A DNA stretch of 64,000 bases from Streptococcus salivarius (GCF_000785515.1 NZ_CP009913.1:1928001-1992000); one strand, 5' to 3'. Positions 1-10,412 are shown, numbered from the stretch's first letter. The notes: generated by a model from the letters alone, not told the origin. Made by a program: numbers and translations.

Positions 1-711
1 GAAGTTAGGCACGTTTTTACCATATTCATTCGTTGAGCCACGAAGAATAACGTGTGCCAATGGGTTACCTGAAGTTTCAACTTCTTCACCGTTAAAGAGG
101 AAGTTTTGTTTGTTTTGTGCAGCGTAGATACCATTAAACATGACGTTAAGGTTCCCTGATGTTGGGTTCTTCATACCAGTTGGAACATCAATACCTGACG
201 CAACAAAACGGTGTTGTTGGTCTTCTACAGAACGTGCACCGATGGCAATATATGACACAAGGTCATCTACCAAAGGAAGGTTTTCTGGGTAAAGCATTTC
301 ATCAGCAGTTGTGATACCAGTTTCAGTGATAACACGGTAGTGAAGATTACGCACAGCCTTGATACCATTGATTAGGTTTGGTTTACCTTCAGCATCAGGT
401 TGGTGCACAAGTCCTTTATAACCATCACCATTTGTACGAGGTTTAGCTGTATAGACACGCATAACCATAAAGACTTTATCTTTAACTTCTTCTTGAAGTT
501 TAGCCAAACGGTGAGCATAATCAAGAACTGCATCCTCATTGTCAGATGAACATGGACCAATAACCAATAGCGTACGGTCATCTTCACCCTTGATGATTGC
601 TTCAAGCTCTTTATCACGAGCTTGTTTCTTGGCAAGGGCTTCACCTGTCAATGTAGTTGATTCTTTAACTGCATCAAAAACAATTTTTTCACTTACTGCT
701 TTAAAAACCAT
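1..711 (-). CDS. aroG: DAHP synthase, type I (3' end outside window)
   Basis: 3-Deoxy-D-arabino-heptulosonate-7-phosphate synthase condenses phosphoenolpyruvate and erythrose-4-phosphate, the first step of the shikimate pathway. The visible 237 N-terminal residues carry the class I motifs GPCSSD (about residues 52-57), MRVYTAKPRT, GARSVEDQQHR and TGMKNPTSGN. The family is usually about 340-350 residues, so roughly the last third lies beyond position 1. The ATG at 709-711 lies 23 bases after the secA stop, so the two are probably co-transcribed. Assignment to the family is firm; the paralogue and its feedback inhibitor cannot be told from this part. Confidence 0.93.
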   Translation of the reverse strand, partial: MVFKAVSEKIVFDAVKESTTLTGEALAKKQARDKELEAIIKGEDDRTLLVIGPCSSDNEDAVLDYAHRLAKLQEEVKDKVFMVMRVYTAKPRTNGDGYKGLVHQPDAEGKPNLINGIKAVRNLHYRVITETGITTADEMLYPENLPLVDDLVSYIAIGARSVEDQQHRFVASGIDVPTGMKNPTSGNLNVMFNGIYAAQNKQNFLFNGEEVETSGNPLAHVILRGSTNEYGKNVPNF

Positions 712-734
712 AATAATTACCTATTTCTTTTTTC

Positions 735-3284
735 CTAAAATTGTTTACGACCGTGACAATTTTTAAATTTCTTACCAGAGCCACATGGACAGAAGTCATT
801 ACGACCAACCTTACTAAAGTCAATTTCTTGACCATTAGCATCTGCTTGGTGAGCCTGGATATTGCCTGTTGCTGTTGTTGAAACACGTTCATTCACATTT
901 TCACGAGATTGTTCATGAATTTGTGCTTTCATCATTGTACGTGTCACATCATATTCAATTGCCCCAATCATATCTTGGAACATCTTGAACCCTTCAGATT
1001 GATACTCAACGATTGGATTGTTTTGGGCATAACCACGCAAACCAACGGCATTACGTAATTGATCAAGGGCATCGATGTGGTCCGTCCACTTGTTATCAAC
1101 AACCATCAAAATCAAGACTTTTTGGAATTCACGGATAGCTTCCTCTGAACGCAATTTCTTGATTTGACGATCATAAACATCATCTGCTAACTCATTCAAG
1201 TAAACTTTAATAGCGTCATAATTAACACTACGTTTCGTTACCTCTCCCACTTCTCGTAAATCTTCAAGTGAGATGGCATTCTCAGGAACCAAGGCCTGAC
1301 GAGCAAAGTTCAAGATACCTTTAAGAGCTTCCTCTTGATCATTGCGGCTGTGACCATCTACCGTACGGTTAATCGTACGCTTAATCATAGCCTTAATCTC
1401 AGGTTCAAGGTCACGTTCTGCTGTGATAACATCATAACGCTCAGCATAGATGATTTCACGTTGTTCACGCATAACGTCATCGTACTGAAGGACTTGTTTA
1501 CGAGTATCGTAGTTATTTCCTTCGACACGTTTTTGAGCCGCTTCCACTTGGCGTGTCAACATACGTGATTTGATAACGATATCTTCATCATCAGCATTCA
1601 AACGTTCCAAGACTTGCTTGATACGATCAGAACCGAAACGACGCATCAATTCGTCTTCAAGTGAAAGGTAGAATTGAGATTCCCCTGGGTCCCCTTGACG
1701 TCCCGCACGACCACGCAACTGGTTATCAATACGACGGCTTTCGTGACGTTCTGTACCAATAACACAAAGTCCACCAAGTTCAAGAACACCTTCACCAAGT
1801 TTGATATCGGTACCACGACCGGCCATGTTGGTCGCAATCGTAACGGCACCACGTTGACCCGCATTCATGATAATATGCGCTTCTTTTTCGTGGTTTTTAG
1901 CATTAAGCACTTCATGAGGAATGCCTGCTTCAACCAACATCTTAGAAATCAAGTCAGATGTTTCAACGGCAACCGTACCAACAAGGACTGGCTGTCCCTT
2001 TTCATAACGACGTTTAACATCTTGTACCACAGCACGGAATTTAGCATCCAAGGTTGGGTAAAGAAGGTCGTCGTGGTCAATACGTTGAATTGGACGGTTA
2101 GTTGGAATCGGAATGATTCGCATGTTATAGATTTCACGGAATTCATCTTCCTCAGTCTTACCAGTACCAGTCATCCCTGACAATTTCTTGTACATACGGA
2201 ACATATTTTGGTAAGTGATTGAGGCAGATGTCTTCGTTTCTTCTTGAACTGGCACACCTTCTTTTGCCTCAATGGCTTGGTGGAGTCCATCTGAGAAACG
2301 ACGACCTTCCATGGTACGACCTGTAAATTGGTCAACGATAAGAATTTCTTGCTCAGGACTGACCACATAGTCAATATCATGCAACATGATGTAGTTGGCA
2401 CGAAGGGCATTGTCAATATAGTGAGTCAAGGCAACATTATCAATATCGTACAAGTTGTCCAAATTGAAGAATTCTTCAGCCTTGTCAATACCTGAGTCAT
2501 TCAAACCAATTGTTTTTGTTGGAATATCAATGGCATAATCGTCTTCTGTTAATGTTTTAACAAAGGCATCTGCACGATGATACAATTGGTTAGTTTCTGA
2601 ACTTACAGGTCCTGATACGATCAATGGTGTACGGGCTTCATCAATAAGAACCGAGTCAACCTCATCGACCAAGGCATAGTTCAATGGACGTTGTACCATG
2701 TTTTCCTTACGAACAACCATGTTATCACGAAGATAGTCGAAACCTACCTCTGAGTTGGTTGAGTAAGTGATGTCACAGTTATAAGCTTCACGTTTTTCAG
2801 CTGGTGATTTGGCAGAAAGGTTAATCCCTACTGACAAACCAAGCCAACTATAGAGCTCACCCATTTCAGTCGCATCACGCTCTGAAAGGTATTCGTTAAC
2901 GGTGATAACGTGTACACCTTCACCTGAAATAGCATTTAGGTAAACAGGCATTGTCGCAGTCAGGGTTTTCCCTTCCCCTGTACGCATCTCTGGTACGTCA
3001 CCATGGTGAAGAACGATACCACCCATGATTTGCACACGATATGGGAAAAGTCCAAGGACACGTTTTGCCCCTTCACGAACAACTGCAAATGCCTCTGGCA
3101 AGAGTTGGTCTAGGCTTTCTCCGTTTTGATATCGTTTTTTAAATTCTTCTGTTTTTGCCTGAAGTTCTTCATCTGAAAGAGCCGCCATTGCATCAGCATA
3201 GCTCTCGACTTTCTTGGCAGTTTTTTCTAGTTTCTTAATTTCGCCTTTATCATTTTCAATGATTTTGCGTAATATATTTGCCAT
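735..3284 (-). CDS. secA: Preprotein translocase ATPase SecA
   Basis: SecA is the peripheral ATPase that pushes unfolded preproteins through SecYEG. The 849-residue protein has Walker A MRTGEGKT (about 100-107), the DEVD box in [15 protein letters not shown] (about 205-220), helicase motifs including [12 protein letters not shown] and RGRAGRQGD, and a C-terminal zinc finger [13 protein letters not shown] that in relatives binds phospholipid and SecB-like partners. Length is typical for the family. The start is preceded by GAAAGGAAAAAAG. This looks like the housekeeping SecA; no accessory SecY2 genes are in the window. Confidence 0.98.
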   Translation of the reverse strand: MANILRKIIENDKGEIKKLEKTAKKVESYADAMAALSDEELQAKTEEFKKRYQNGESLDQLLPEAFAVVREGAKRVLGLFPYRVQIMGGIVLHHGDVPEMRTGEGKTLTATMPVYLNAISGEGVHVITVNEYLSERDATEMGELYSWLGLSVGINLSAKSPAEKREAYNCDITYSTNSEVGFDYLRDNMVVRKENMVQRPLNYALVDEVDSVLIDEARTPLIVSGPVSSETNQLYHRADAFVKTLTEDDYAIDIPTKTIGLNDSGIDKAEEFFNLDNLYDIDNVALTHYIDNALRANYIMLHDIDYVVSPEQEILIVDQFTGRTMEGRRFSDGLHQAIEAKEGVPVQEETKTSASITYQNMFRMYKKLSGMTGTGKTEEDEFREIYNMRIIPIPTNRPIQRIDHDDLLYPTLDAKFRAVVQDVKRRYEKGQPVLVGTVAVETSDLISKMLVEAGIPHEVLNAKNHEKEAHIIMNAGQRGAVTIATNMAGRGTDIKLGEGVLELGGLCVIGTERHESRRIDNQLRGRAGRQGDPGESQFYLSLEDELMRRFGSDRIKQVLERLNADDEDIVIKSRMLTRQVEAAQKRVEGNNYDTRKQVLQYDDVMREQREIIYAERYDVITAERDLEPEIKAMIKRTINRTVDGHSRNDQEEALKGILNFARQALVPENAISLEDLREVGEVTKRSVNYDAIKVYLNELADDVYDRQIKKLRSEEAIREFQKVLILMVVDNKWTDHIDALDQLRNAVGLRGYAQNNPIVEYQSEGFKMFQDMIGAIEYDVTRTMMKAQIHEQSRENVNERVSTTATGNIQAHQADANGQEIDFSKVGRNDFCPCGSGKKFKNCHGRKQF

Positions 3285-3315
3285 CTTTTTTCCTTTCGAC
3301 AGTCTTTATCTCCAT

Positions 3316-3344
3316 ATTTTACCACAAAAGCCCCCTTTAAACAA
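3316..3344 (-). promoter_or_regulatory. secA promoter
   Basis: On the minus strand TTGTTT (3339-3344) lies 17 bases before TAAAAT (3316-3321), a good sigma-A type promoter about 30 bases upstream of the secA start. Confidence 0.65.
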
Positions 3345-3368
3345 GAAATCACTCAAGGATTGACAAAG

Positions 3369-3393
3369 AAAAAAGCCCTAGTTTAAGGGCTTT
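3369..3393 (-). terminator. Intrinsic terminator after the manA operon
   Basis: AAAGCCCT and AGGGCTTT form an 8-bp stem followed on the minus strand by a run of T. It ends transcripts coming from manA and the 114-residue gene before secA. Confidence 0.85.
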
Positions 3394-3466
3394 CACAATG
3401 GATTCGCAAATAAAGTAAAACTTTTTTATTAGATTCACTGAAAATATCGACAATAATACTTTATGC

Positions 3467-3811
3467 CTACTTCTCAGAATTTCCTTGGCTCTCTAGGATA
3501 TCCTCAAAATCATGCAAGAGATTTTCAAAAGCCTGCTCAAAGAAAGCATGGTCGGTGCTACTATAGGCCTTCATTATCATAGGACTAGCTTCAAAATCAA
3601 CGTAGAATTGATAGTCCAAAACACCATTTTTCCAGTAAAATTTGATGCTAGGGGAAGCTGTTTTTTCACCACACATACCAGGAATTACCCGCTGTAAGCC
3701 ATAAATGTGGTCGCCATAGTCTTTCAGACGATAATAAACTCCCTCAAAATAATAGGATTTGTTGATTTCAATATGCTCAAATAGTGCCGCTAAAACTTTT
3801 TCATTACTCAT
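3467..3811 (-). CDS. Hypothetical 114-residue protein downstream of manA
   Basis: I do not recognise the family. The protein is acidic and soluble with no signal peptide or membrane segment. It has a central aromatic-rich part (YGDHIYGLQRVIPGMCGE, then KFYWKNGVLDYQFYVDFEASP) and an acidic helical C-terminus. It begins 2 bases after the manA stop and is followed by a terminator, so it is the last gene of the manA transcript. The position suggests a conserved streptococcal partner, but no function can be deduced. Confidence 0.75.
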   Translation of the reverse strand: MSNEKVLAALFEHIEINKSYYFEGVYYRLKDYGDHIYGLQRVIPGMCGEKTASPSIKFYWKNGVLDYQFYVDFEASPMIMKAYSSTDHAFFEQAFENLLHDFEDILESQGNSEK

Positions 3812-3813
3812 AC

Positions 3814-4761
3814 TTAAGCCTCGTTAGGGTGACTGACAATCATCTCCAATTGTCCATCAATTTCCCAATCTGTCACATCATTTGGAAGAATGAAGTGATC
3901 ACCTTTTTTTAGACAATAAATGCGTGAATCGATAGTCATGGTCCCATTGCCAGAAAGTACGGAACAAAGCAAATAGGGAGCTGATTGCTTGAAGTCAACC
4001 AAGCCACTGAGTTTCCATTTATACACAGTGAAAAAGGAGTTTGATGTCAAACAAGTCGACTCTAATTGCAAGGTCTTAACAGTTGCTGGGACGCTATTTT
4101 CAGGATACCCTAGATTCAAGACATCAAGAGACTGTTGAATATGAAGTTCACGTTTATTGCCCTGATTATCCCTACGATCAAAATCATATACACGATAAGT
4201 GGTATCGCTAGATTGTTGAGTCTCTAAGATAAGGATACCTGGACCAATAGCATGCATGGTACCGCTTGGTACAAAGAAAAAGTCACCTTTCTTAACAGGA
4301 GTTTTCGACAAAAGTCCATCCCAATCACCTGCTTCAATCAAGGATGCCAGCTCTTCCTTTGTCTTAGCCTTGTGACCATAAATAATTTCTGCACCCTCTT
4401 CAGCATCAATAATATACCAACATTCTGTCTTTCCTAGCTCACCTTCGTGCTCTAGCCCATAGGCATCATCAGGGTGTACCTGCACTGAGAGCCAGTCATT
4501 AGCGTCCAAAATCTTGGTCAACAAAGGAAAAACACTAGTCTTGGGGTTTCCAAAAAGTTCTGGTTTATCCTTGTAAAGCTCTGCCAGGTGGAAACCAGCA
4601 TATTTTCCATTTTTGACATAGGATACACCATTAGGATGGGCAGAAATTGCCCAGTATTCACCAGTGTGTTCACTGGGAATATCGTAACCAAACTCTGCCT
4701 TGAGGCGGTTCCCTCCCCAGATTTTCTCATGCATTGGTGAATCTAAAAATAAAGGTTCCAT
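3814..4761 (-). CDS. manA: Mannose-6-phosphate isomerase, class I
   Basis: Interconverts mannose-6-phosphate and fructose-6-phosphate and is zinc-dependent. The zinc-site motifs are visible: QVHPDD (Gln94, His96), KTECWY (Glu113) and SGTMHAIG. At 315 residues it has the short form typical of Firmicutes. A longer reading frame opens at 4806, but the ATG at 4761 is preceded by AGGAGGAAGTA and is chosen. It lies 65 bases after scrK, linking it to fructose and sucrose use: both enzymes feed fructose-6-phosphate. Confidence 0.95.
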   Translation of the reverse strand: MEPLFLDSPMHEKIWGGNRLKAEFGYDIPSEHTGEYWAISAHPNGVSYVKNGKYAGFHLAELYKDKPELFGNPKTSVFPLLTKILDANDWLSVQVHPDDAYGLEHEGELGKTECWYIIDAEEGAEIIYGHKAKTKEELASLIEAGDWDGLLSKTPVKKGDFFFVPSGTMHAIGPGILILETQQSSDTTYRVYDFDRRDNQGNKRELHIQQSLDVLNLGYPENSVPATVKTLQLESTCLTSNSFFTVYKWKLSGLVDFKQSAPYLLCSVLSGNGTMTIDSRIYCLKKGDHFILPNDVTDWEIDGQLEMIVSHPNEA

Positions 4762-4826
4762 TACTTCCTCCTGTATAGAGCAAAACGCCTTAAGATTATC
4801 TCTCAAAGCGATTTTACATATTTTGT

Positions 4827-5720
4827 TTATTTGTTTGTATGCTTGTCAGCTACGTCTTTAGCAAGTGCGAAGTTACCAAGTGTTGCAGAACCATTACCTG
4901 AAACAGCAGGTGTCACAATATACTCATTTACATCTGGTACTGGAAGGTAACCATTCAAAAGAGCTGTGAATTTTTCACGAACACGACGAAGCATGTGTTC
5001 TTGCCCCATAACACCGCCACCAAAGACGATAACTTCAGGACGGTAAAGGACTGTTGCTTGGACAGCCGCTTGAGCAATGTAGTAAGCTTGAACATCCCAA
5101 ACTTCAGAGTGCTGATCAATCAATTCACCACGAATACCTGTACGGGCTTCAAGCGATGGTCCAGCAGCCAAACCTTCCAAACATCCACGGTGGAATGGAC
5201 AAGTTCCATTAAATTCATTGGAAACATCATTTGGGTGAAGAGGTACATATACGTGACCAGCTTCAGTATGACCCATACCACCAATAAATTCACCATTTTG
5301 AATAGCACCAGCACCAATACCAGTCCCGATAGTGTAGTAAACTAGGCTTTTAACACCTTTACGAACAAGCGTTTCACCATAAGCAGATGAGTTAACATCA
5401 GTCGTAAAGTAGAAAGGAACATTAAACTCTTTAGCAATCAAGCCAAGAAGGTCAATATTTGACCAATGTGGTTTTGGTGTTGAAGTCACAAAACCATATG
5501 TTTCAGAGTTTGGATCAACATCAATTGGACCGAATGAACCAATAGCAATTCCAGCCAATTGGTCTTCATAACGTTTGAAAAATTCAATCGTACGATCAAT
5601 TGTTTCATAAGGTGTTGTAGTTGGGAATTGGGTTTTTTCAACGACTTGGAATTTCTCATCACCAACAGCACAGACAAATTTTGTACCACCAGCTTCCAAG
5701 CTTCCGTAAAGTTTAGCCAT
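4827..5720 (-). CDS. scrK: Fructokinase, ROK family
   Basis: Phosphorylates the free fructose released when sucrose-6-phosphate is hydrolysed. It has the ROK nucleotide-binding start SLEAGGTKFVCAVG (about 7-20), the glycine-rich GTGIGAGAIQNG, and the ROK histidine and cysteine zinc motif around GHVYV and CPFHRGCLEG. The 297 residues match ScrK of streptococci. It sits between scrA and manA with its own promoter and a GAAGGAGA ribosome binding site, so it can be expressed without ScrA but belongs to the same sugar locus. Confidence 0.94.
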   Translation of the reverse strand: MAKLYGSLEAGGTKFVCAVGDEKFQVVEKTQFPTTTPYETIDRTIEFFKRYEDQLAGIAIGSFGPIDVDPNSETYGFVTSTPKPHWSNIDLLGLIAKEFNVPFYFTTDVNSSAYGETLVRKGVKSLVYYTIGTGIGAGAIQNGEFIGGMGHTEAGHVYVPLHPNDVSNEFNGTCPFHRGCLEGLAAGPSLEARTGIRGELIDQHSEVWDVQAYYIAQAAVQATVLYRPEVIVFGGGVMGQEHMLRRVREKFTALLNGYLPVPDVNEYIVTPAVSGNGSATLGNFALAKDVADKHTNK

Positions 5721-5767
5721 ATCTAAAGCTATCTCCTTCTGTGATCTATAAATAACTATCTTATACT

Positions 5768-5796
5768 ATTATAAAGAAAAGCAGGATAAAAGACAA
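5768..5796 (-). promoter_or_regulatory. scrK promoter
   Basis: Minus-strand TTGTCT (5791-5796), 17-base spacer and TATAAT (5768-5773), about 50 bases upstream of scrK. No clear ScrR operator overlaps it. Confidence 0.7.
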
Positions 5797-5867
5797 TCTA
5801 AATGAGGCCTTATTTGACAAGGTACAGACTACTCTGCTTCATACTTTTCTTTATGAGACTTTTAACT

Positions 5868-5894
5868 AAAAAAGCCGAATTGACTTCGACTTTT
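5868..5894 (-). terminator. scrA terminator
   Basis: Minus-strand stem AAAGTCGAA / TTCGGCTTT (one G-U pair) with a 5-base loop and a following T run, immediately after the scrA stop. It separates scrA from scrK. Confidence 0.8.
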
Positions 5895-5902
5895 CTAGCT
5901 TA

Positions 5903-7804
5903 TTATTTAACTGCGATGAAGTCTGCACCTTCAGCAACTGAACCAGTCGCTACTGATGAAACATCTTCGAAGTCTGCAGTGTTTGTAACGATAACCATAG
6001 TTGTATCGTCAAGACCTGCTTCAGTGATTACTGAGCTATCGAAGGTAGCCAAGACATCACCTTTTTTAATACGTTGATTTGCTTGAACTTTAGCATCAAA
6101 TCCTTTACCTTCAAGTGAGACAGTGTCGATACCGATGTGGATAAGCACTTCAGCACCTTTATCAGATTTAAGACCGTAAGCGTGACCTGTTGGGAAGGCG
6201 ATTTGCACTTCACCATCAAATGGTGCAACTACTTGGTTACCTGAAGGTTTGATAGCAGCACCTTTACCCATAGCTCCTGATGAGAAGACTGGGTCATTAA
6301 CATTTTCCAAAGCTACAACTTCACCTTTAAGTGGTGCAGCGATTGTTTCAGCTTGCAATGCAACTGGAGCTGATTCTGCAGATGCAATATCTTCAGCAAC
6401 AACTTCTTTTTGAGCTTCAACTTCTTCCTCTTTGTAACCGAAGATCCAAGTAAGAGCGAAACCAAGAGCAAGTGTTACAAGTACCATAATCACATACTTA
6501 AGTACTTGACCGTTAAGGTATAGAAGAGTACCAGGAACGATTGTTACACCAAATCCTGTACCAGCAAGGTTAAGGATTGATGCCAACCAACCACCGGCAG
6601 CACCAGCGATAAGACCCATGATAAATGGCTTACCGAAACGAAGGTTAACCCCAAAGATAGCTGGTTCAGTGATACCAAGTACCGCTGAAAGAGTTGCAGG
6701 GAAAGCAAGTGCTTTCAATTTAGCATCTTTAGTTTTAACACCCACTGCAAGTGTCGCACCAGCTTGGGCAGTCATAGCAGCTGTGATGATAGCGTTAAGT
6801 GGATCTTTACCAGTATTAGCAATGAGGTTAGCTTCAAGCAAGTTAAAGACGTGGTGAACCCCTGTAACGACGATAACTTGGTGAACTCCACCAAGAACAA
6901 GACCAGCAAGACCAAATGGCAAGTTAAGAATCCATTCTGTAGCAGCAAGAACATAGCTTTCAACAGTATGGAAGACAGGACCAATGATAAAGAGGGCCAA
7001 AGCTGACATTACTGCAAAGACGATAAGTGGACGTAAGAGAAGGTCAAGAACATCTGGAACCCATTTACGAACCCATTGCTCGAACTTAGCACCAAGCAAA
7101 CCTACGAAGAAGGCTGGAAGCACTGAGTTTTGGTAACCTACTACTGGAATAAAATCAAAGAAGTAGATTGGTTTAGCAGCACCTGATGCAACATCCCAAG
7201 CGTTAGGAAGGGCGTTGTTAACCATCATCAAACCAAGAACCAAACCAAGAAGTGGTGAACCACCAAATACGTTAAAGGCTGACCAACAAATCAAGGCTGG
7301 GAAGAAGGCGAAGGCTGTATCTGTCAATACAACTGTGTAAGTGTAGAAATCTGTAGCAGCAAAAGCTTTTGATGTTGTACCGAACAAACCAAGAACTGTA
7401 TCGTTATTGATTGCTCCACGGATACCCATGAAAAGACCAGTCGCTACGATTGCTGGAAGCAATGGAACGAAAACGTCACCGAATGAACGGATAGCACGTT
7501 GGAACCAGTTCCCTTGTTTAGCAGCTTCTGCTTTTTGTTCGTCTTTAGATGCTGTTGGAAGACCTTGAGCAACGACTTCGTCGTAAATCTTGTTAACAGT
7601 ACCTGTACCAAAAATCATTTGGTATTGACCTGAGTTGAAGAAAGCACCTTGAACTTTTTCAATGTTCTCAGCCTTTTCTTTATTGATTTTGTTTTCATCT
7701 TTAACCATCACACGTAGACGAGTCGCACAGTGAGCAACACTGTTGACGTTTTCACGTCCACCGAGGGCATCGATGACTTCTTTTGCAATTTGTTTGTTAT
7801 CCAT
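5903..7804 (-). CDS. scrA: Sucrose-specific PTS permease, EIIBCA
   Basis: Takes up sucrose and phosphorylates it to sucrose-6-phosphate. The domain order is IIB (residues 1-85, phosphorylated Cys in VAHCATRLRV), IIC membrane domain (about 105-460, many hydrophobic segments), a Glu/Ala-rich linker (about 465-500) and IIA (about 500-633, active histidine in LIHIGIDTVSLEGKGF). A TTG six bases upstream is in frame, but ATG at 7804 fits the AAGGAG site better. Divergent from scrB; the shared 190-base gap holds ScrR-like operators. Confidence 0.96.
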   Translation of the reverse strand: MDNKQIAKEVIDALGGRENVNSVAHCATRLRVMVKDENKINKEKAENIEKVQGAFFNSGQYQMIFGTGTVNKIYDEVVAQGLPTASKDEQKAEAAKQGNWFQRAIRSFGDVFVPLLPAIVATGLFMGIRGAINNDTVLGLFGTTSKAFAATDFYTYTVVLTDTAFAFFPALICWSAFNVFGGSPLLGLVLGLMMVNNALPNAWDVASGAAKPIYFFDFIPVVGYQNSVLPAFFVGLLGAKFEQWVRKWVPDVLDLLLRPLIVFAVMSALALFIIGPVFHTVESYVLAATEWILNLPFGLAGLVLGGVHQVIVVTGVHHVFNLLEANLIANTGKDPLNAIITAAMTAQAGATLAVGVKTKDAKLKALAFPATLSAVLGITEPAIFGVNLRFGKPFIMGLIAGAAGGWLASILNLAGTGFGVTIVPGTLLYLNGQVLKYVIMVLVTLALGFALTWIFGYKEEEVEAQKEVVAEDIASAESAPVALQAETIAAPLKGEVVALENVNDPVFSSGAMGKGAAIKPSGNQVVAPFDGEVQIAFPTGHAYGLKSDKGAEVLIHIGIDTVSLEGKGFDAKVQANQRIKKGDVLATFDSSVITEAGLDDTTMVIVTNTADFEDVSSVATGSVAEGADFIAVK

Positions 7805-7833
7805 TTGCAAAAATCTCCTTAATAAAATTTGGT

Positions 7834-7963
7834 ATGAAAGCGTTTAGCTTTTCTTTACGATAACTATTTTAGCATCTTTATATCATATGTCAACCGTTTA
7901 GCATAATTTTTTATTTTTTTATGATAAATCGTTGATTTTTCTAGGTAAAACGTTTACTATATT
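7834..7963. promoter_or_regulatory. scrA/scrB divergent promoters with ScrR/CcpA-like operators
   Basis: The scrA promoter (minus) is TTGACA at 7888-7893, 16 bases, TAAAAT at 7866-7871. Three CGTTTA-containing sites are present: TGAAAGCGTTTAGCT (7834-7848) downstream of the scrA -10, CAACCGTTTAGC (7891-7902) overlapping its -35, and the near-palindrome GTAAAACGTTTAC (7945-7957) just upstream of a TATATT -10-like box (7958-7963) for scrB. The pattern is typical of LacI-family ScrR repression of both promoters; the first site also resembles a cre. Which protein binds where is inference. Confidence 0.75.
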
Positions 7964-7993
7964 ACTAACAAATAGATTAGGAGATCACTTTAT

Positions 7994-9436
7994 ATGAATC
8001 TACCAACAGAAGTTCGTTACCGTCCATACGCAGATTGGACAAACGAAGAAAAAACAAAAATTAAAGAAAATGTTGCTAAATCACCTTGGCGTGCAAGCTA
8101 CCATATTGAACCAGAAACAGGTCTACTTAATGACCCAAACGGTTTTTCTTACTTTAATGGTAAGTTCCAACTCTTCTACCAAAGTTGGCCCTTTGGAGCT
8201 GCTCATGGTTTGAAACAATGGGTGCATACTGAATCTGAAGACTTGGTTCACTTTACAGAAACTGGTGTCAAACTCTTGCCAGACCATGAAAATGATAGCC
8301 ACGGTGCCTACTCAGGTTCTGCTTATCAAATTGGTGATAAACTCTTTATCTTCTACACAGGTAACGTTCGTGATGAAAATTGGGTTCGTGACCCACGTCA
8401 AATCGGTGCCTGGATGGATAAAGACGGCAAAATCGAAAAATTCGACAAGGTTCTTATCAAGCAACCTGCTGATGCTACTGAACACTTCCGTGACCCTCAA
8501 ATCTTCGATTACAAGGGACAATTCTACGCCATCGTTGGTGCTCAAAACCATGATAAACAAGGTTTTATCAAACTTTACAAAGCGGTTGATAATGATGTCG
8601 AAAACTGGGTTGAAGTTGGAGACCTAGACTTTGGTGGTACTGGCTCAGAATACATGATTGAGTGTCCTAACCTTGTCTTTGTAGACGATAAACCTGTTCT
8701 TCTCTACAGCCCACAAGGTCTTGATAAAGCTGAACTTGCCTACGACAACATTTACCCTAACACTTATAAAATTTTCCAAGATTTTGACCCTGAGAAACCT
8801 GCCCTTGTTGATGGCACACCAATCATCAACTTGGACTACGGATTTGAAGCTTATGCAACGCAAGGCTTTAACACTCCAGATGGTCGTGCCCTTATTGTTA
8901 GCTGGATTGGTCTTCCAGACGTGGACTATCCAACTGACAAATATGACTACCAAGGGGCTATGAGCTTGGTTAAAGAATTGTCTATCAAGGACGGAAAACT
9001 CTACCAATACCCAGTTGAAGCCATTACAAGCTTACGTGCTAGCCAAGAAGATTTCTCTGAAAAAGTGTCAACAACTAACACTTATGAGCTTGAACTTAAC
9101 TTCGAAGCTAACAGCCAAACTGAACTTGTCCTCTTTGCAGACCAAGAAGGAAATGGCTTATCACTTACGGTTGATACTGAAAATGGAAAAGTTATCCTTG
9201 ACCGTTCTAAAGCTGGTGAACAATATGCGACTGACTTTGGCACAAGTCGTGAATGTACTCTTGATGCCGGTCAAGCTGCAACAGCAAACATCTTTGTAGA
9301 CAATTCAATCGTTGAAATTTTCTTCAACAAAGGTGAAAAAGTCTTCACTAGCCGCGTCTTCCCAAGTGCAGAACAAACTGGTATCAAAGTGACATCAGGG
9401 AACGTTTCTGGACACTACTTCGACTTGAAATACTAA
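7994..9436 (+). CDS. scrB: Sucrose-6-phosphate hydrolase (GH32)
   Basis: Cleaves sucrose-6-phosphate made by ScrA into glucose-6-phosphate and fructose in the cytoplasm. GH32 signatures are in order: LLNDPNGFSYF (nucleophile Asp47), FRDPQIF (about 164-170, transition-state Asp) and IECPNLV (about 218-224, acid-base Glu). A beta-sandwich domain fills the C-terminal 150 residues. No signal peptide is present, in agreement with an intracellular substrate. A TTAGGAGATC ribosome site lies 11 bases upstream. scrR follows after 8 bases. Confidence 0.97.
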   Translation: MNLPTEVRYRPYADWTNEEKTKIKENVAKSPWRASYHIEPETGLLNDPNGFSYFNGKFQLFYQSWPFGAAHGLKQWVHTESEDLVHFTETGVKLLPDHENDSHGAYSGSAYQIGDKLFIFYTGNVRDENWVRDPRQIGAWMDKDGKIEKFDKVLIKQPADATEHFRDPQIFDYKGQFYAIVGAQNHDKQGFIKLYKAVDNDVENWVEVGDLDFGGTGSEYMIECPNLVFVDDKPVLLYSPQGLDKAELAYDNIYPNTYKIFQDFDPEKPALVDGTPIINLDYGFEAYATQGFNTPDGRALIVSWIGLPDVDYPTDKYDYQGAMSLVKELSIKDGKLYQYPVEAITSLRASQEDFSEKVSTTNTYELELNFEANSQTELVLFADQEGNGLSLTVDTENGKVILDRSKAGEQYATDFGTSRECTLDAGQAATANIFVDNSIVEIFFNKGEKVFTSRVFPSAEQTGIKVTSGNVSGHYFDLKY

Positions 9437-9444
9437 GGTGATTT

Positions 9445-10410
9445 ATGGTCGCAAAGCTTACTGACGTTGCCGAACTGGCTGGTGTGAGCCCAACCACAGT
9501 TTCTCGCGTCATAAACAAAAAGGGCTACCTCTCACAGAAGACCATTGACAAAGTTCACGCTGCTATGCAAGAACTCAACTATAAACCTAATAATTTAGCT
9601 CGAGGTCTTCAAGGAAAGTCGGCCAAACTTGTTGGCTTGATTTTCCCAAATATCTCCAATGTCTTTTATGCTGAGCTTATTGAACGTCTTGAAGATGAAC
9701 TCTTTAAGCAAGGCTATAAAACCATCATTTGTAACAGTGAGCATGATCCTAACAAGGAAAAGGACTATTTGGAGATGCTTGCCGCCAATCAATGTGATGG
9801 CATCATCTCGTCTAGCCACAATCTTGGCATTGAGGATTATGAGAAGGTTGAAGCTCCCATCGTTGCCTTCGACCGTAATCTCGCCCCAAAGATTCCTATC
9901 GTTTCATCTGACAACTTTGAAGGTGGGAAGTTAGCCGCAAGAGCTCTGGTTAAAGCTGGTTGTCAACGAATTGTCATGATTACAGGTTATGATAATTCGG
10001 ATTCTCCAACAGGACTCCGTCAACTAGGTTTTAATTATGAGTTGGACAAAAAAGGTATTATCCGTCCCGTTCCAAACGATTTGTCTCTCATGCGACGAGA
10101 ATTAGAAATCAAATCTATCATTTCTCGTGAAAAGCCAGATGGCATCTTTGTTTCGGACGATTTAACAGCTATCTTGGTTATGAAGGTAGTTAGACAATTG
10201 GAACTTTCTATCCCTGATGACCTTAAAATCATCGGTTATGACGGAACTGCCTTTATCCGTCACTTTTACCCAGAGCTAGCAACTATCCAACAACCTTTGG
10301 ACGAAATTGCTAAGCTTTGTGTCGAAATTCTTCTCAAGAAAATTAAAGGCAAAACAGTTAATCGTGATTACGTGCTTCCAGTAAATTTGATTGCCGGTGG
10401 TAGTATATAA
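9445..10410 (+). CDS. scrR: Sucrose operon repressor, LacI family
   Basis: LacI-type regulator of the scr genes. The N-terminal helix-turn-helix reads AKLTDVAELAGVSPTTVSRV (residues 3-22), followed by the hinge helix ARGLQGKS (about 52-60) and a periplasmic-binding-like effector domain (60-321). It is the second gene of the scrB transcript, 8 bases after scrB, giving autoregulation through the scrB operator. In relatives the inducer is sucrose-6-phosphate or fructose; that is family knowledge, not seen here. Confidence 0.93.
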   Translation: MVAKLTDVAELAGVSPTTVSRVINKKGYLSQKTIDKVHAAMQELNYKPNNLARGLQGKSAKLVGLIFPNISNVFYAELIERLEDELFKQGYKTIICNSEHDPNKEKDYLEMLAANQCDGIISSSHNLGIEDYEKVEAPIVAFDRNLAPKIPIVSSDNFEGGKLAARALVKAGCQRIVMITGYDNSDSPTGLRQLGFNYELDKKGIIRPVPNDLSLMRRELEIKSIISREKPDGIFVSDDLTAILVMKVVRQLELSIPDDLKIIGYDGTAFIRHFYPELATIQQPLDEIAKLCVEILLKKIKGKTVNRDYVLPVNLIAGGSI

Positions 10411-10412
10411 AT

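Noticed and set aside
1674..2180. A 168-codon open frame opposite secA
   Set aside because: It lies fully inside secA on the other strand, has no ribosome site and has a composition typical of a shadow frame. The same applies to other long antisense frames within fusA, gapA, glnA and mutS2.
7834..7848. Clear CcpA cre at scrA
   Set aside because: The site has mismatches at the end of the cre consensus and fits the CGTTTA half-sites of the neighbouring ScrR-like operators better, so it is listed only as ScrR/CcpA-like.
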